Source of the DNA: DATJZH01 sp035499215
GTDB lineage: Bacteria; Actinomycetota; Actinomycetes; Streptosporangiales; Streptosporangiaceae
DNA length: 19,903 nucleotides
Direction of reading: 5' to 3'
NCBI GenBank assembly: GCA_035499215.1
Contig: DATJZH010000317.1
Coordinates: 1 to 19,903 of the forward strand
Part shown: positions 6,532-13,826 of the stretch, in pieces
Position numbering within the stretch: position 1 is the first letter of the stretch
Layout: the number at the start of each line of letters is the position of its first letter
Program-made: the position numbers and the translations under genes
The notes under the pieces: model-generated
Database searches by the model: none
What the model saw: only the letters and a program-made list of their open reading frames with translations
What the model was told of the DNA's origin: nothing

Positions 6532-7326
6532 TTAGCCGCTGCGATACCGGGCCGGGATCACGCCTACCTCGTGCGCGAGCCTGACCCGGTCGCCGCGGTA
6601 GACGTAGCGGCTCAGCCGGATCGGCCGCTCCTGACTGTAGGACGTCCGGTTCACGACGATGACCGGCGTGCCGCTGGACAGCCGGAAGAAGTCGTACTCC
6701 CGGGCATCGGGCATCCGCGCGCCGATCTCGTCGACGAAGCCGGCCTGGGCGTACCCGAGATCGGCGAGCAGCTTGATGCTGCCGTCCTCGATGCAGGCCG
6801 CCTGCTCCAGTGGAGTCCCGCTGGCCAGATCCATCGGAAAGTAAGAGTTGATCATCAGCCATGGCGCGCCGTCTAGGCGCTGCAGGGTGCGGCGGATGAC
6901 CACCGGATCCCCGCGCTGGAGCTCGAGCTTCGCCGCGACGCTGGCCGACGCGCTCACCTGCTCGACCAGGAACCGCACCGTCTCCGGCTCGCCGTCGGCC
7001 GAGCCGCTCACCGGCAGCGCCGCCGTGGCATGGTGACCGGTGGGCACTCCTGGCGCCCTCGACAGCAGTGCGGTGAACGGCCGCACCGGTTCCTGCACGA
7101 AGGTACCCAGGCCCTGCCTGGTCACCACGAGCCCCTGGTTGGTCAGCAGCGCCAGCGCCAGCCGCACCGTGTTGCGGGATGACCGGAAATCCCGCACCAG
7201 GTCAGGCTCGCTGGGGAGCCGCTGGCCGGGCTTCAGCGCGCCCGAGGTGATCTGGTCACGCAGGCGATCGGCGATCTGCTGGTACTTCGCGTCAGTCACG
7301 TGGCGACTGCTCTCTTTGAGAGGCAC
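6532..7326 (-). CDS. GntR family transcriptional regulator with UTRA domain
   Basis: A 264-residue HutC-type repressor. Residues ~13-80 form the winged helix-turn-helix: YQQIADRLRDQITSGALKPGQRLPSE, then SRNTVRLALALLTNQGLVVTRQGLGTFV, the GntR signature. Residues ~110-260 form a UTRA ligand-binding domain with GDPVVIRRTLQRLDGAPWL, SYFPMDLA and a C-terminal R-LSRYVYRGDRVRL block. The first start in frame is GTG 7326, preceded by GGTGAG at good spacing. GTG 7299 would begin VTDAKYQQ and is also plausible. Ligands of such domains are often sugars or small acids, but no uptake or catabolic gene lies next to it, so the ligand is unknown. It is divergent from the small membrane protein at 7510 across an AT-rich control region and probably autoregulates. 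Confidence 0.88.
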   Translation of the reverse strand: MPLKESSRHVTDAKYQQIADRLRDQITSGALKPGQRLPSEPDLVRDFRSSRNTVRLALALLTNQGLVVTRQGLGTFVQEPVRPFTALLSRAPGVPTGHHATAALPVSGSADGEPETVRFLVEQVSASASVAAKLELQRGDPVVIRRTLQRLDGAPWLMINSYFPMDLASGTPLEQAACIEDGSIKLLADLGYAQAGFVDEIGARMPDAREYDFFRLSSGTPVIVVNRTSYSQERPIRLSRYVYRGDRVRLAHEVGVIPARYRSG

Positions 7327-7509
7327 CCATGATGCTCACCATCTGGATAGGTGGAATGTAACCCTGCTACGTCGTTTCAAACACACCACTCATTGGTATG
7401 TCTCTTATCGGTGGTGACATGCTAATCGATGGTAATGCTGCCGCCGACCTTGACGGCGGCCCACACGCCGGGAGCGATGTGACCACCAGACACCGCCTGG
7501 GGAGGCCTA
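7327..7509. promoter_or_regulatory. AT-rich divergent control region with operator-like inverted repeats
   Basis: This stretch is clearly less GC-rich than its surroundings. CACC-ATC-tg-GAT-a-GGTG at 7337-7353 is an inverted repeat with a one-base bulge, placed between a reverse-strand TACATT (7360-7355, -10-like) and the GntR start, so it could be an autoregulatory operator. A second pair, CACCAC (7382-7387) and GTGGTG (7411-7416), repeats the CACC/GGTG theme. TTGAAA on the reverse strand (7380-7375) is 14 bases from TACATT, which is short for a -35/-10 pair. GGGGAGG at about 7499-7505 is the Shine-Dalgarno sequence of the forward gene. Confidence 0.4.
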
Positions 7510-7767
7510 ATGATCGGTCTGCTTATCGCCGTCGCCGTCGTGATCGCGGGAGTCCCGTTCGCAGCCGTGGTGCTGGTCAGCGTGGCTAGTTGCCGGGAGG
7601 ATTCCGCTGGCAGCCTGGCCGGCCCGGCACCTGGCCCGTTCTCGCGCGCTGCCCGCCGACTGCTCGGCTTCCAGTCCGCTGGCATCTGCCAGCCGAGTTC
7701 CCGCGCCCGCCCGCGCCGCGCGCCCGCCATGTCCGGCCTGGCAGACGCCGGCCGGGGCGGGCGATAG
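7510..7767 (+). CDS. Small single-pass membrane protein, unknown function
   Basis: An 85-residue frame with a strong Shine-Dalgarno sequence (GGGGAGG, 5 bases before ATG). Residues 2-25 (LLIAVAVVIAGVPFAAVVLVS) form one hydrophobic helix, followed by ASCREDSAGSLAGPAPGPFSRAARRLLGF and a Pro/Arg/Ser-rich basic tail. I do not recognise a named family. The signal-anchor shape and lack of further helices suggest a small inner-membrane protein with a cytosolic tail, or a secreted basic protein if cleaved. It is divergent from the GntR regulator and upstream of the amidase gene (55-base gap). The C-terminal ~25 residues look low-complexity and may not be conserved. Confidence 0.6.
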   Translation: MIGLLIAVAVVIAGVPFAAVVLVSVASCREDSAGSLAGPAPGPFSRAARRLLGFQSAGICQPSSRARPRRAPAMSGLADAGRGGR

Positions 7768-7810
7768 CACTGCGGGCGGCGGCGCAGCGCGCGCGATGCC
7801 CGGTGCGCGC

Positions 7811-7816
7811 TACGCT
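7811..7816 (+). promoter_or_regulatory. -10 element of the amidase gene (leaderless)
   Basis: TACGCT fits the TANNNT -10 consensus and is followed by 6 bases and the ATG at 7823, with no Shine-Dalgarno sequence between. This is the usual layout of an actinobacterial leaderless gene. No good -35 is visible. Confidence 0.5.
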
Positions 7817-7822
7817 GCCGGC

Positions 7823-8647
7823 ATGCGGGTCGCGCTCTGCCAGCTTCCGATCAGCTCGCAGCCGTCGGTCAACATCGAAAGGGTCCGGGCGGCGGTCGCC
7901 GACGCCGCCCGGCAGGGCGCCGACCTCGCCCTGTTTCCCGAGGGAACTCAGGCCCGCTTCTCGACTGCCCTGCGGGCGGCGGCGGAGCCGGTGGACGGCC
8001 CGTTTGGCAGGAGGCTGTCCGCTGCTGCGCACGACAGCGCAGTGGCCGTGGTGGCCGGGGTCTTCGAGCCCGCGCCGGACGGGCGGGTCTACAACACCAC
8101 GGTCGCCTTCGACCGTCAGGGCAGCCTGGCGGCCGCCTACCGGAAGATCCACCTGTTCGATGCGCTCGGCTACCGCGAGTCGCAGGTCGTGGCGCCCGGC
8201 TCGGAGCCAGTGCTCGCCGACCTCGGCGGCCTCACCGTTGGCTTCCTGACCTGCTATGACGTCAGGTTTCCCGAGCTGGCCCGGACTCTGGCCGCGCGCG
8301 GTGCCGAACTGCTCGTCATCCCCGCCGCCTGGGCGCCGGGATTGTTCAAGGAAGAGCACTGGACCACCCTGGTCCGGGCCCGCGCGATCGAGAACACCGT
8401 GTGGGTCGCCGCATCCAGCCAGGTCCCCGATCCAGCCGAGCCGCCGACATCGGCACCGACCGGCATCGGCCGCAGCATGCTGGTCGACCCGATGGGCGTT
8501 GTCCGGCTCGACCTGGGGCCATCGGCCGGGCTGGCCGTGGGAGACGTGGATCCGGAACTGACTGCGACGGTCAGGAAGGCGCTGCCGAGCCTGGCGAACC
8601 GGCGGGAGGACGTGTTCGGCGCCTTCGGCGCGGTCGCCCCCGCCTAG
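7823..8647 (+). CDS. Carbon-nitrogen hydrolase (nitrilase superfamily amidase)
   Basis: A 274-residue nitrilase-superfamily enzyme hydrolysing a C-N bond of an amide or nitrile-type substrate in the cytoplasm. The catalytic triad is visible in order: Glu40 (LFPEGT), Lys108 (YRKIHLFD) and Cys144 (LTCYDVRFPEL). The section after the Cys (LVIPAAWAPGLFKEEHWTTLVRARAIENTVWV) is also typical, and the Cys context resembles Nit/omega-amidase-like members. The frame is open 27 bases further up, but the family starts with MRVALCQLP, and TACGCT lies 6 bases before this ATG, so 7823 is the better start. The stop codon shares the four bases CTAG with the stop of the convergent DedA gene. The substrate cannot be assigned. 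Confidence 0.9.
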   Translation: MRVALCQLPISSQPSVNIERVRAAVADAARQGADLALFPEGTQARFSTALRAAAEPVDGPFGRRLSAAAHDSAVAVVAGVFEPAPDGRVYNTTVAFDRQGSLAAAYRKIHLFDALGYRESQVVAPGSEPVLADLGGLTVGFLTCYDVRFPELARTLAARGAELLVIPAAWAPGLFKEEHWTTLVRARAIENTVWVAASSQVPDPAEPPTSAPTGIGRSMLVDPMGVVRLDLGPSAGLAVGDVDPELTATVRKALPSLANRREDVFGAFGAVAPA

Positions 8648-9252
8648 CGGGACGCGATCCGGCGCCGGCGGATGGCCCAGAAGGTGATCGCTGCCAGCAC
8701 CAGCGCGGCGACGGCAATCGCCAGGCCGGTGCCGACCTTGCTCTCGATGGCCGCGTAAGCATTCCCGGCGAGGTACCCGAGCAGGCAGTAGGCCACTCCC
8801 CAGAGGATCCCGCCCGCCACGTCGTAGAGAACGAAGCTGCGGTAGGGCATCTGTGCCGCTCCGGCGGCGGCGGGCAGCAGGGCGCGGACCACCGCGATGA
8901 ACCGGCCGATCAGCACGGCAGCGCTGCCCCGGTCGCGCAGTGTCGTCCTGGCCTTGTCCACTGCGCCGGGAACCCGCCGCAGCGCGCGGGAGGCGAACAG
9001 CCGATCGCCCATCCGCCTGCCAATCTCGTAGCCCACCAGCGGGCCGGTGACCGCCGCGACCACGACAATCACCATCAGCAGGGGCAGCGAGACGTGCCCG
9101 CGGCTGGCCAGGACGCCGCCGAGGACGACGGCGGTCTCGCCGGGCAGCACGAACCCGAGGAAGATCGCGGTTTCGCCGAAGACGAGCGCCGCGATCACGC
9201 CATAGGCCAGCCAGCCGCTCAGATGAGTGAGGTAACTGGCGATGGAGCTCAC
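8644..9252 (-). CDS. DedA family membrane protein
   Basis: A 202-residue integral membrane protein of the DedA/SNARE-associated (VTT) family, members of which act in membrane lipid homeostasis, including flipping of lipid carriers. Key blocks are FGETAIFLGFVLPGETAVVLGG (about 25-46), GYEIGRRMGDRLF, the motif GRFIAVVRALLPAAAGAAQMPYRSF with its re-entrant loop Arg, and a C-terminal helix ending in RRRRIASR. The usual GRFIP(V)VR proline is Ala here. The frame extends to 9309, but GTG 9252 is preceded by AAAGGG at suitable spacing and starts close to the conserved region, so I prefer it. It is divergent from kgd (136-base gap) and convergent with the amidase gene. Confidence 0.88.
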   Translation of the reverse strand: MSSIASYLTHLSGWLAYGVIAALVFGETAIFLGFVLPGETAVVLGGVLASRGHVSLPLLMVIVVVAAVTGPLVGYEIGRRMGDRLFASRALRRVPGAVDKARTTLRDRGSAAVLIGRFIAVVRALLPAAAGAAQMPYRSFVLYDVAGGILWGVAYCLLGYLAGNAYAAIESKVGTGLAIAVAALVLAAITFWAIRRRRIASR

Positions 9253-9349
9253 GTGCGGCCCTTTCGCGCGCGTCCGGCTTGCTGCGGGCTGTGGCTCGCC
9301 CCGCGCCACGGGGCTGCATCCGCCGGGTAGCCTTAAGGCCGGTCCTGAC

Positions 9350-9355
9350 CATAAT
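9350..9355 (+). promoter_or_regulatory. Possible -10 element of kgd
   Basis: CATAAT differs from TATAAT at one position and lies 33 bases before the kgd ATG. A perfect 10-bp palindrome, GCCTTAAGGC (9330-9339), sits just upstream, where a regulator could contact the -35 region. No clear -35 hexamer is seen. Confidence 0.4.
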
Positions 9356-9388
9356 CAGCGCCACAGTAGCCCAGTTCCGGAAGAGGCG

Positions 9389-12300
9389 ATGTCCGCCGTG
9401 TCTGACGAGTCTCCGCGGGCATCCGCGGATCTCACCGTGCCTGCAGACGGGCGTTCCGGCGACCCGGCCGCAGCTGTCGCAACCGCTGACGACGGCGCCG
9501 GGCCGGGCGCGGCAGGCCCGGCCGCCAACACTGACTTCGGGCCGAACGAGTGCCTGGTGGACGAGCTCTACCAGCGTTACCAGGCCGACCCTGGCTCCGT
9601 CGACCGAGCCTGGTGGAGTTTCTTTGCCGACTACCACCCGGCTCCCGCGCCCGCGGCCGGGCAGGCCGGCCGCCGGGCGGCTGGCAGGCTGGCCGATGGC
9701 GCGAGAACCGCCGCCGGGCCTGCTGCCGGAGGCGGCAATGGCCCGGCTGCCCGGGGTGCGGCTGCCGGCGACTCAGCGAGGCCGGCGGGCCGGCCGACGG
9801 CCATTCGCCCGTCCGGGCCGGCGGCCGGCCGGGACGTTCGCCCGGCGGCCGGGCCGGACGGATCGGCGCCGCCGCCGGGCGGGCGCGGGCGCGCGCCTGC
9901 CGATTACCCGGCGCCGCCGCGTCCGGCCCGGGCCGGTGTGCCTGCCGCGACGGCCTCGTCGGCCGATGGCGCGAAGGCTGCCGCCGGGCCTGCTGCCGGA
10001 GAGGCGGCCGCGGAGGTCCGGCTGCGCGGTGCCGCCGCCGCCACGGTCACCAACATGGCCGCGAGCCTTACCGTGCCGACGGCGACCAGCGTCCGCTCGG
10101 TTCCCGCCAAGCTGCTCTCCGACAATCGGATCGTGATCAACAATCACCTGGCTCGCGGGCGCGGCGGCAAGGTGTCGTTCACGCACCTGATCGGCTTCGC
10201 CGTCGTCCGCGCGCTGGCCGCGGTGCCGGAGCTGAACTATGCCTACGGCGAGGCGGACGGCAAGCCAGTGCTGGTCAAGCCGGAGCGCGTCAACCTCGGC
10301 CTGGCGATCGACGTCCGCAAGGAGGACGGCTCGCGCCAGCTGCTCGTGCCGAGCATCAAGGCCGCGCAGGAACTGGACTTCCGCCAGTTCTGGATGGCCT
10401 ACGAGGACGCGGTGCGCAAGGCGCGCACCGGCAAGCTGACCGTCGAGGATTTCGCCGCAACCACGATTACCCTGACGAATCCGGGCACCATCGGCACCGA
10501 GCACTCCGTGCCCCGGCTGATGCCAGGCCAGGGCGTCATCGTCGGCGTCGGCGCGATGGAGTACCCGGCGGCCTACCAGGGCGCCTCACCGGAGACGATC
10601 GCCCGGCTGGCGATCAGCAAGACGGTCACGCTGACCTCCACTTACGACCACCGGATCATCCAGGGCGCGCAGTCCGGCGAGTTCCTGCGGATCATCGACG
10701 CGCTGCTGCTCGGCCAGCAGGACTTCTACGACGACGTATTCCAGGCCCTGCGGATACCATATGAACCGGTCCGCTGGGTGCGCGACATCCCGGCCGGGCA
10801 CGAGGACGACATCAGCAAGGCCGCCCGGGTGCACGAGCTCATCCACGCCTACCGGGTGCGCGGGCATCTCATGGCCGATACCGACCCGCTGGAGTACCGT
10901 CAGCGCAAGCATCCCGACCTGGACATCAACCAGCATGGCCTGACGTTGTGGGATCTTGAGCGGGAGTTCGCGACCGGCGGGTTCGGCGGCAAGCCGCGGA
11001 TGCAGCTGCGCGAGATCCTCGGCGTGCTGCGCGACTCGTACTGCCGCACCGTCGGCGTCGAGTACATGCACATGCAGAACCCGCAGGAGCGCGCCTGGCT
11101 GCAGGCGCGGGTGGAGCGACCGCACGGCCGGGCCAGCCACGACGATCAGCTGCGCATCCTGTCCCGGCTCAACGTGGCCGAGGCATTCGAGATGTTCCTG
11201 CAGACCAAGTTCGTGGGCCAGCGCCGGTTCTCGCTCGAGGGCGCCGAGTCGCTGATCCCGCTGCTCGACGCGGTGCTCAGCGAGGCCGCCGACGGCCAGC
11301 TGGACGAGGTAGTGCTGGGCATGACCCACCGGGGCAGGCTGAACGTGCTGGCCAACATCGTGGGCAAGTCCTACGCGCAGATCTTCGGCGAGTTCGAGGG
11401 CAACCTTGACCCGAGCAGCACGCACGGCTCAGGCGACGTGAAATACCACCTGGGCGCGGAGGGCATCTACCGGGTCGGCAACGGCACCGAGATCCCCACC
11501 TCGCTGGTGGCGAACCCCAGTCACCTCGAGGCCGTGGACCCGGTGCTCGAGGGGGTCGTACGGGCCAAGCAGGACGTGCTCGACATGGGCGAGCCGGGCT
11601 TCACCGTGCTGCCCGTACTGATCCACGGTGACGCCGCGTTCGCCGGCCAGGGCGTGGTCGCCGAGACGCTCGAGCTTTCCCAGTTGCGCGGTTACCGGAC
11701 CGGCGGCACCGTGCACATCGTGGTGAACAACCAGGTGGGCTTCACGACCGCGCCGCAGTACTCCCGGTCCAGCGTCTACAGCACCGATGTCGCCCGAATG
11801 ATCCAGGCACCGATCTTCCACGTCAACGGGGACGACCCGGAAGCCGTGGTGCGAGTGGGCAAGCTCGCCTTCGCCTACCGGCAGACGTTCGGCAAGGACG
11901 TCGTCATCGACATGGTCTGCTACCGAAGGCGCGGGCACAACGAGGCGGATAATCCCTCCTTCACCCAGCCGCTGATGTATGACCTCATCGACGCGAAGCG
12001 CTCGGTCCGCAAGCTCTACACCGAAGCCCTGATCGGGCGCGCCGACATCACCCTGGCGGAGGCCGAGCAGGCGCTGCGCGACTACCAGCAGGAGCTCGAG
12101 CGCGCGTTCACCGAGACCCACGAGGCGGCCAGGCGGGCGTCCGAGCCGGGAGCGGCGCTGCGGCCGGAGCCCGGTGATGCCCGGCCCGCCGGGCATGACC
12201 AGATGCCCACGGCCATCACCAGGGAGATCATCAAGCGCATCATCGACACCCAGCTGAACCTGCCGCCGGGCTTCACGCCGCACCCGAGGCTGCTGCCGCA

Positions 12301-13366
12301 GCTGCAGCGCCGGGCAGTGATGATCGAGCAGGACGAGATCGACTGGGCGACCGGCGAGCTGCTGGCGTTCGGATCGATCCTGCTGGACGGGCACGGGGTC
12401 CGGCTGGTCGGCCAGGACTCCCGGCGCGGGACGTTCGGGCAGCGTCATGCCGTCCTGGTCGACCGGCACACCGGCGAGGAGTACACGCCGCTGCGGCAGT
12501 TCAACTCGCCGACCGCGAAGTTCCACGTCTATGACTCGCTGCTGTCGGAGTACGCGGCGGTCGGGTTCGAGTACGGCTACTCGGTGGCCCGGCCTGACGC
12601 GCTGGTGCTCTGGGAAGCCCAGTTCGGCGATTTCGTCAACGGCGCCCAGACGATCATGGATGAGTTCATCAGCTCGGGCGAGCAGAAGTGGGGCCAGCGT
12701 TCCGGGATCGTGCTGCTGCTGCCGCACGGCTACGAGGGCCAGGGGCCCGACCACTCATCGGCACGGATCGAGCGGTTCCTGTCGCTGTGCGCGCAGGACA
12801 ACATGACGGTGGCGATGCCCAGCACCCCCGCCAGCTACTTCCATCTGCTGCGCTGGCAGGCACTGTCCGGCCGGGTGAAGCCGCTGATCGTCTGCACGCC
12901 CAAGTCCATGCTTCGGCTGAAAGCGGCAGCCTCCGCTGTGGCCGATTTCGCCAGCGGCTCGTTCGCGCCCGTGCTGGGGGACAGCGGCCAGCCGGATCCC
13001 GCTGCGGTGCGCCGGGTGCTGCTGTGCTCCGGCAAGATCTACCACGACCTGGCCGCGCGCCGGCGCTCCGACGAGGCCGGCGATGTGGCGATCATCCGGG
13101 TGGAACGGCTTTACCCGCTGCCCGCCGAGCAGATCTCGGCCGAGATCTCGCGGTACCCCCGCGCGCAGACCGTCACCTGGGTGCAGGAGGAGCCCGCAAA
13201 CATGGGCGCCTGGTCGTACATGGCGCTGCGGCTGCCCGGCTTGCTGCGCCGGCCGATCGGCCTGGCCTCGCTGCCGGCCAGCTCGGCACCCGCGGCGGGC
13301 ATGGCCAGGGCGCACGCTTCCGAGCACGCCGCGCTGATCACGGCGGCGCTGCGGCCTGAGGGCTAG
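9389..13366 (+). CDS. kgd: Multifunctional 2-oxoglutarate metabolism enzyme (E1o-E2 fusion)
   Basis: A 1325-residue protein of the actinobacterial Kgd/SucA type, combining thiamine-diphosphate 2-oxoglutarate decarboxylase (E1o) with a lipoyl-acyltransferase-like domain; it feeds the TCA cycle and also makes 2-hydroxy-3-oxoadipate. Order: an N-terminal helix block at ~50-82 (LVDELYQRYQADPGSVDRAW); an Ala/Gly/Pro linker at ~83-208; the acyltransferase domain at ~209-450 with catalytic His421 (TYDHRIIQGA); then E1 from ~470, with GMTHRGRLNVLANI (His647), GDAAFAGQGVVAETL, VVNNQVGFTT and RRRGHNEADNPSFTQP. There is no lipoyl domain, as is normal for Kgd. It is ~100 residues longer than mycobacterial Kgd, the excess being linker. 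The ATG has GGAAGAGG upstream; an in-frame extension to 9242 is untranslated in my reading. It is followed closely by a DUF6104 gene. Confidence 0.95.
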   Translation: MSAVSDESPRASADLTVPADGRSGDPAAAVATADDGAGPGAAGPAANTDFGPNECLVDELYQRYQADPGSVDRAWWSFFADYHPAPAPAAGQAGRRAAGRLADGARTAAGPAAGGGNGPAARGAAAGDSARPAGRPTAIRPSGPAAGRDVRPAAGPDGSAPPPGGRGRAPADYPAPPRPARAGVPAATASSADGAKAAAGPAAGEAAAEVRLRGAAAATVTNMAASLTVPTATSVRSVPAKLLSDNRIVINNHLARGRGGKVSFTHLIGFAVVRALAAVPELNYAYGEADGKPVLVKPERVNLGLAIDVRKEDGSRQLLVPSIKAAQELDFRQFWMAYEDAVRKARTGKLTVEDFAATTITLTNPGTIGTEHSVPRLMPGQGVIVGVGAMEYPAAYQGASPETIARLAISKTVTLTSTYDHRIIQGAQSGEFLRIIDALLLGQQDFYDDVFQALRIPYEPVRWVRDIPAGHEDDISKAARVHELIHAYRVRGHLMADTDPLEYRQRKHPDLDINQHGLTLWDLEREFATGGFGGKPRMQLREILGVLRDSYCRTVGVEYMHMQNPQERAWLQARVERPHGRASHDDQLRILSRLNVAEAFEMFLQTKFVGQRRFSLEGAESLIPLLDAVLSEAADGQLDEVVLGMTHRGRLNVLANIVGKSYAQIFGEFEGNLDPSSTHGSGDVKYHLGAEGIYRVGNGTEIPTSLVANPSHLEAVDPVLEGVVRAKQDVLDMGEPGFTVLPVLIHGDAAFAGQGVVAETLELSQLRGYRTGGTVHIVVNNQVGFTTAPQYSRSSVYSTDVARMIQAPIFHVNGDDPEAVVRVGKLAFAYRQTFGKDVVIDMVCYRRRGHNEADNPSFTQPLMYDLIDAKRSVRKLYTEALIGRADITLAEAEQALRDYQQELERAFTETHEAARRASEPGAALRPEPGDARPAGHDQMPTAITREIIKRIIDTQLNLPPGFTPHPRLLPQLQRRAVMIEQDEIDWATGELLAFGSILLDGHGVRLVGQDSRRGTFGQRHAVLVDRHTGEEYTPLRQFNSPTAKFHVYDSLLSEYAAVGFEYGYSVARPDALVLWEAQFGDFVNGAQTIMDEFISSGEQKWGQRSGIVLLLPHGYEGQGPDHSSARIERFLSLCAQDNMTVAMPSTPASYFHLLRWQALSGRVKPLIVCTPKSMLRLKAAASAVADFASGSFAPVLGDSGQPDPAAVRRVLLCSGKIYHDLAARRRSDEAGDVAIIRVERLYPLPAEQISAEISRYPRAQTVTWVQEEPANMGAWSYMALRLPGLLRRPIGLASLPASSAPAAGMARAHASEHAALITAALRPEG
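9691..10000 (+). repeat. Pair of 40-bp direct repeats in the kgd linker
   Basis: The segments 9691-9730 and 9961-10000 match at 36 of 40 positions and are 270 bases (90 codons) apart, in the same frame. They encode ADGARTAAGPAAG and ADGAKAAAGPAAG. They bracket most of the unusually long Ala/Gly/Pro linker between the N-terminal block and the acyltransferase domain. Confidence 0.75.
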
Positions 13367-13368
13367 CG

Positions 13369-13551
13369 GTGTACTTCACCGACCGCGGCATCGAAGAGCT
13401 GGCCGACCGGCGCGGCGACGATGAGGTGACCCTCGGCTGGCTCGCTGAGCGGCTGCGGGAGTTCACCGACGTGCATCCGCAGTTCGAGGCACCGGTCGAC
13501 CGCCTGGCCAGCTGGCTGGCCAGGCTGGACGACGACGACTTAGCCGGGTAG
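13369..13551 (+). CDS. DUF6104 family protein
   Basis: A 60-residue acidic protein (MYFTDRGIEELADRRGDDEV, then TLGWLAERLREFTDVHPQFE, PVDRLASWLARLDDDD) matching the short DUF6104 family that I know from behind kgd in Streptomyces and relatives. It starts with GTG two bases after the kgd stop, with GAGGG at 13358-13362 as ribosome binding site, so it is very likely co-translated with kgd. The function is unknown; its fixed position suggests a link to 2-oxoglutarate metabolism. It has no membrane segment or signal peptide and is probably a small helical cytosolic protein. Confidence 0.88.
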   Translation: MYFTDRGIEELADRRGDDEVTLGWLAERLREFTDVHPQFEAPVDRLASWLARLDDDDLAG

Positions 13552-13593
13552 CGGGTGCGGCAACCGGCCCGGCAGCGGGATTGAGGTGGCCCC

Positions 13594-13620
13594 GCCCGGC
13601 CGGCGGCGGCCAGACCGGGC
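13594..13620 (+). terminator. Possible hairpin terminator after kgd-DUF6104
   Basis: GCCCGG (13594-13599) pairs with CCGGGC (13615-13620) around a GC-rich 15-base loop. No T-run follows, as is common in actinomycetes. Weak evidence. Confidence 0.25.
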
Positions 13621-13675
13621 GCCCGCATCTTGCTGGCTCAGCAGAATTTGCGGCACATTTTGATCTTTGAGACAC

Positions 13676-13687
13676 ACGATATATCGT
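13676..13687. promoter_or_regulatory. 12-bp perfect palindrome, probable PadR operator
   Basis: ACGATATATCGT is a perfect palindrome in an AT-rich patch about 140 bases upstream of the PadR-family gene. Several actinobacterial PadR regulators bind ATAT-centred palindromes of this kind. TTGATC (13660-13665) and TTGAGA (13667-13672) lie just upstream as -35 candidates, and TATCTA (13689-13694) just downstream as a -10 candidate, so the palindrome would sit inside the promoter. Autoregulation is inferred. Confidence 0.5.
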
Positions 13688-13826
13688 CTATCTACGCGGG
13701 CGGCTGCCAGCACGGATCCGCTCCTGCCCCGCCGCCCGGCGGCAGGGCGGCCGCGACATAATTATCCGGCGATGCCGCCGGCGCCACTGGCTGGCCGCCC
13801 CGGCCCGACGTTGGGAAGGGTGATGC

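Noticed and set aside
7586..9637. 683-codon reverse-strand open frame over the amidase, DedA and kgd start
   Set aside because: It crosses three well-supported genes, its product is Arg/Gly/Pro-rich with no recognisable domain, and long antisense frames are expected at this GC content.
11429..12754. 441-codon reverse-strand frame within kgd
   Set aside because: It is wholly antisense to conserved Kgd E1 sequence, with no domain and no ribosome binding site.
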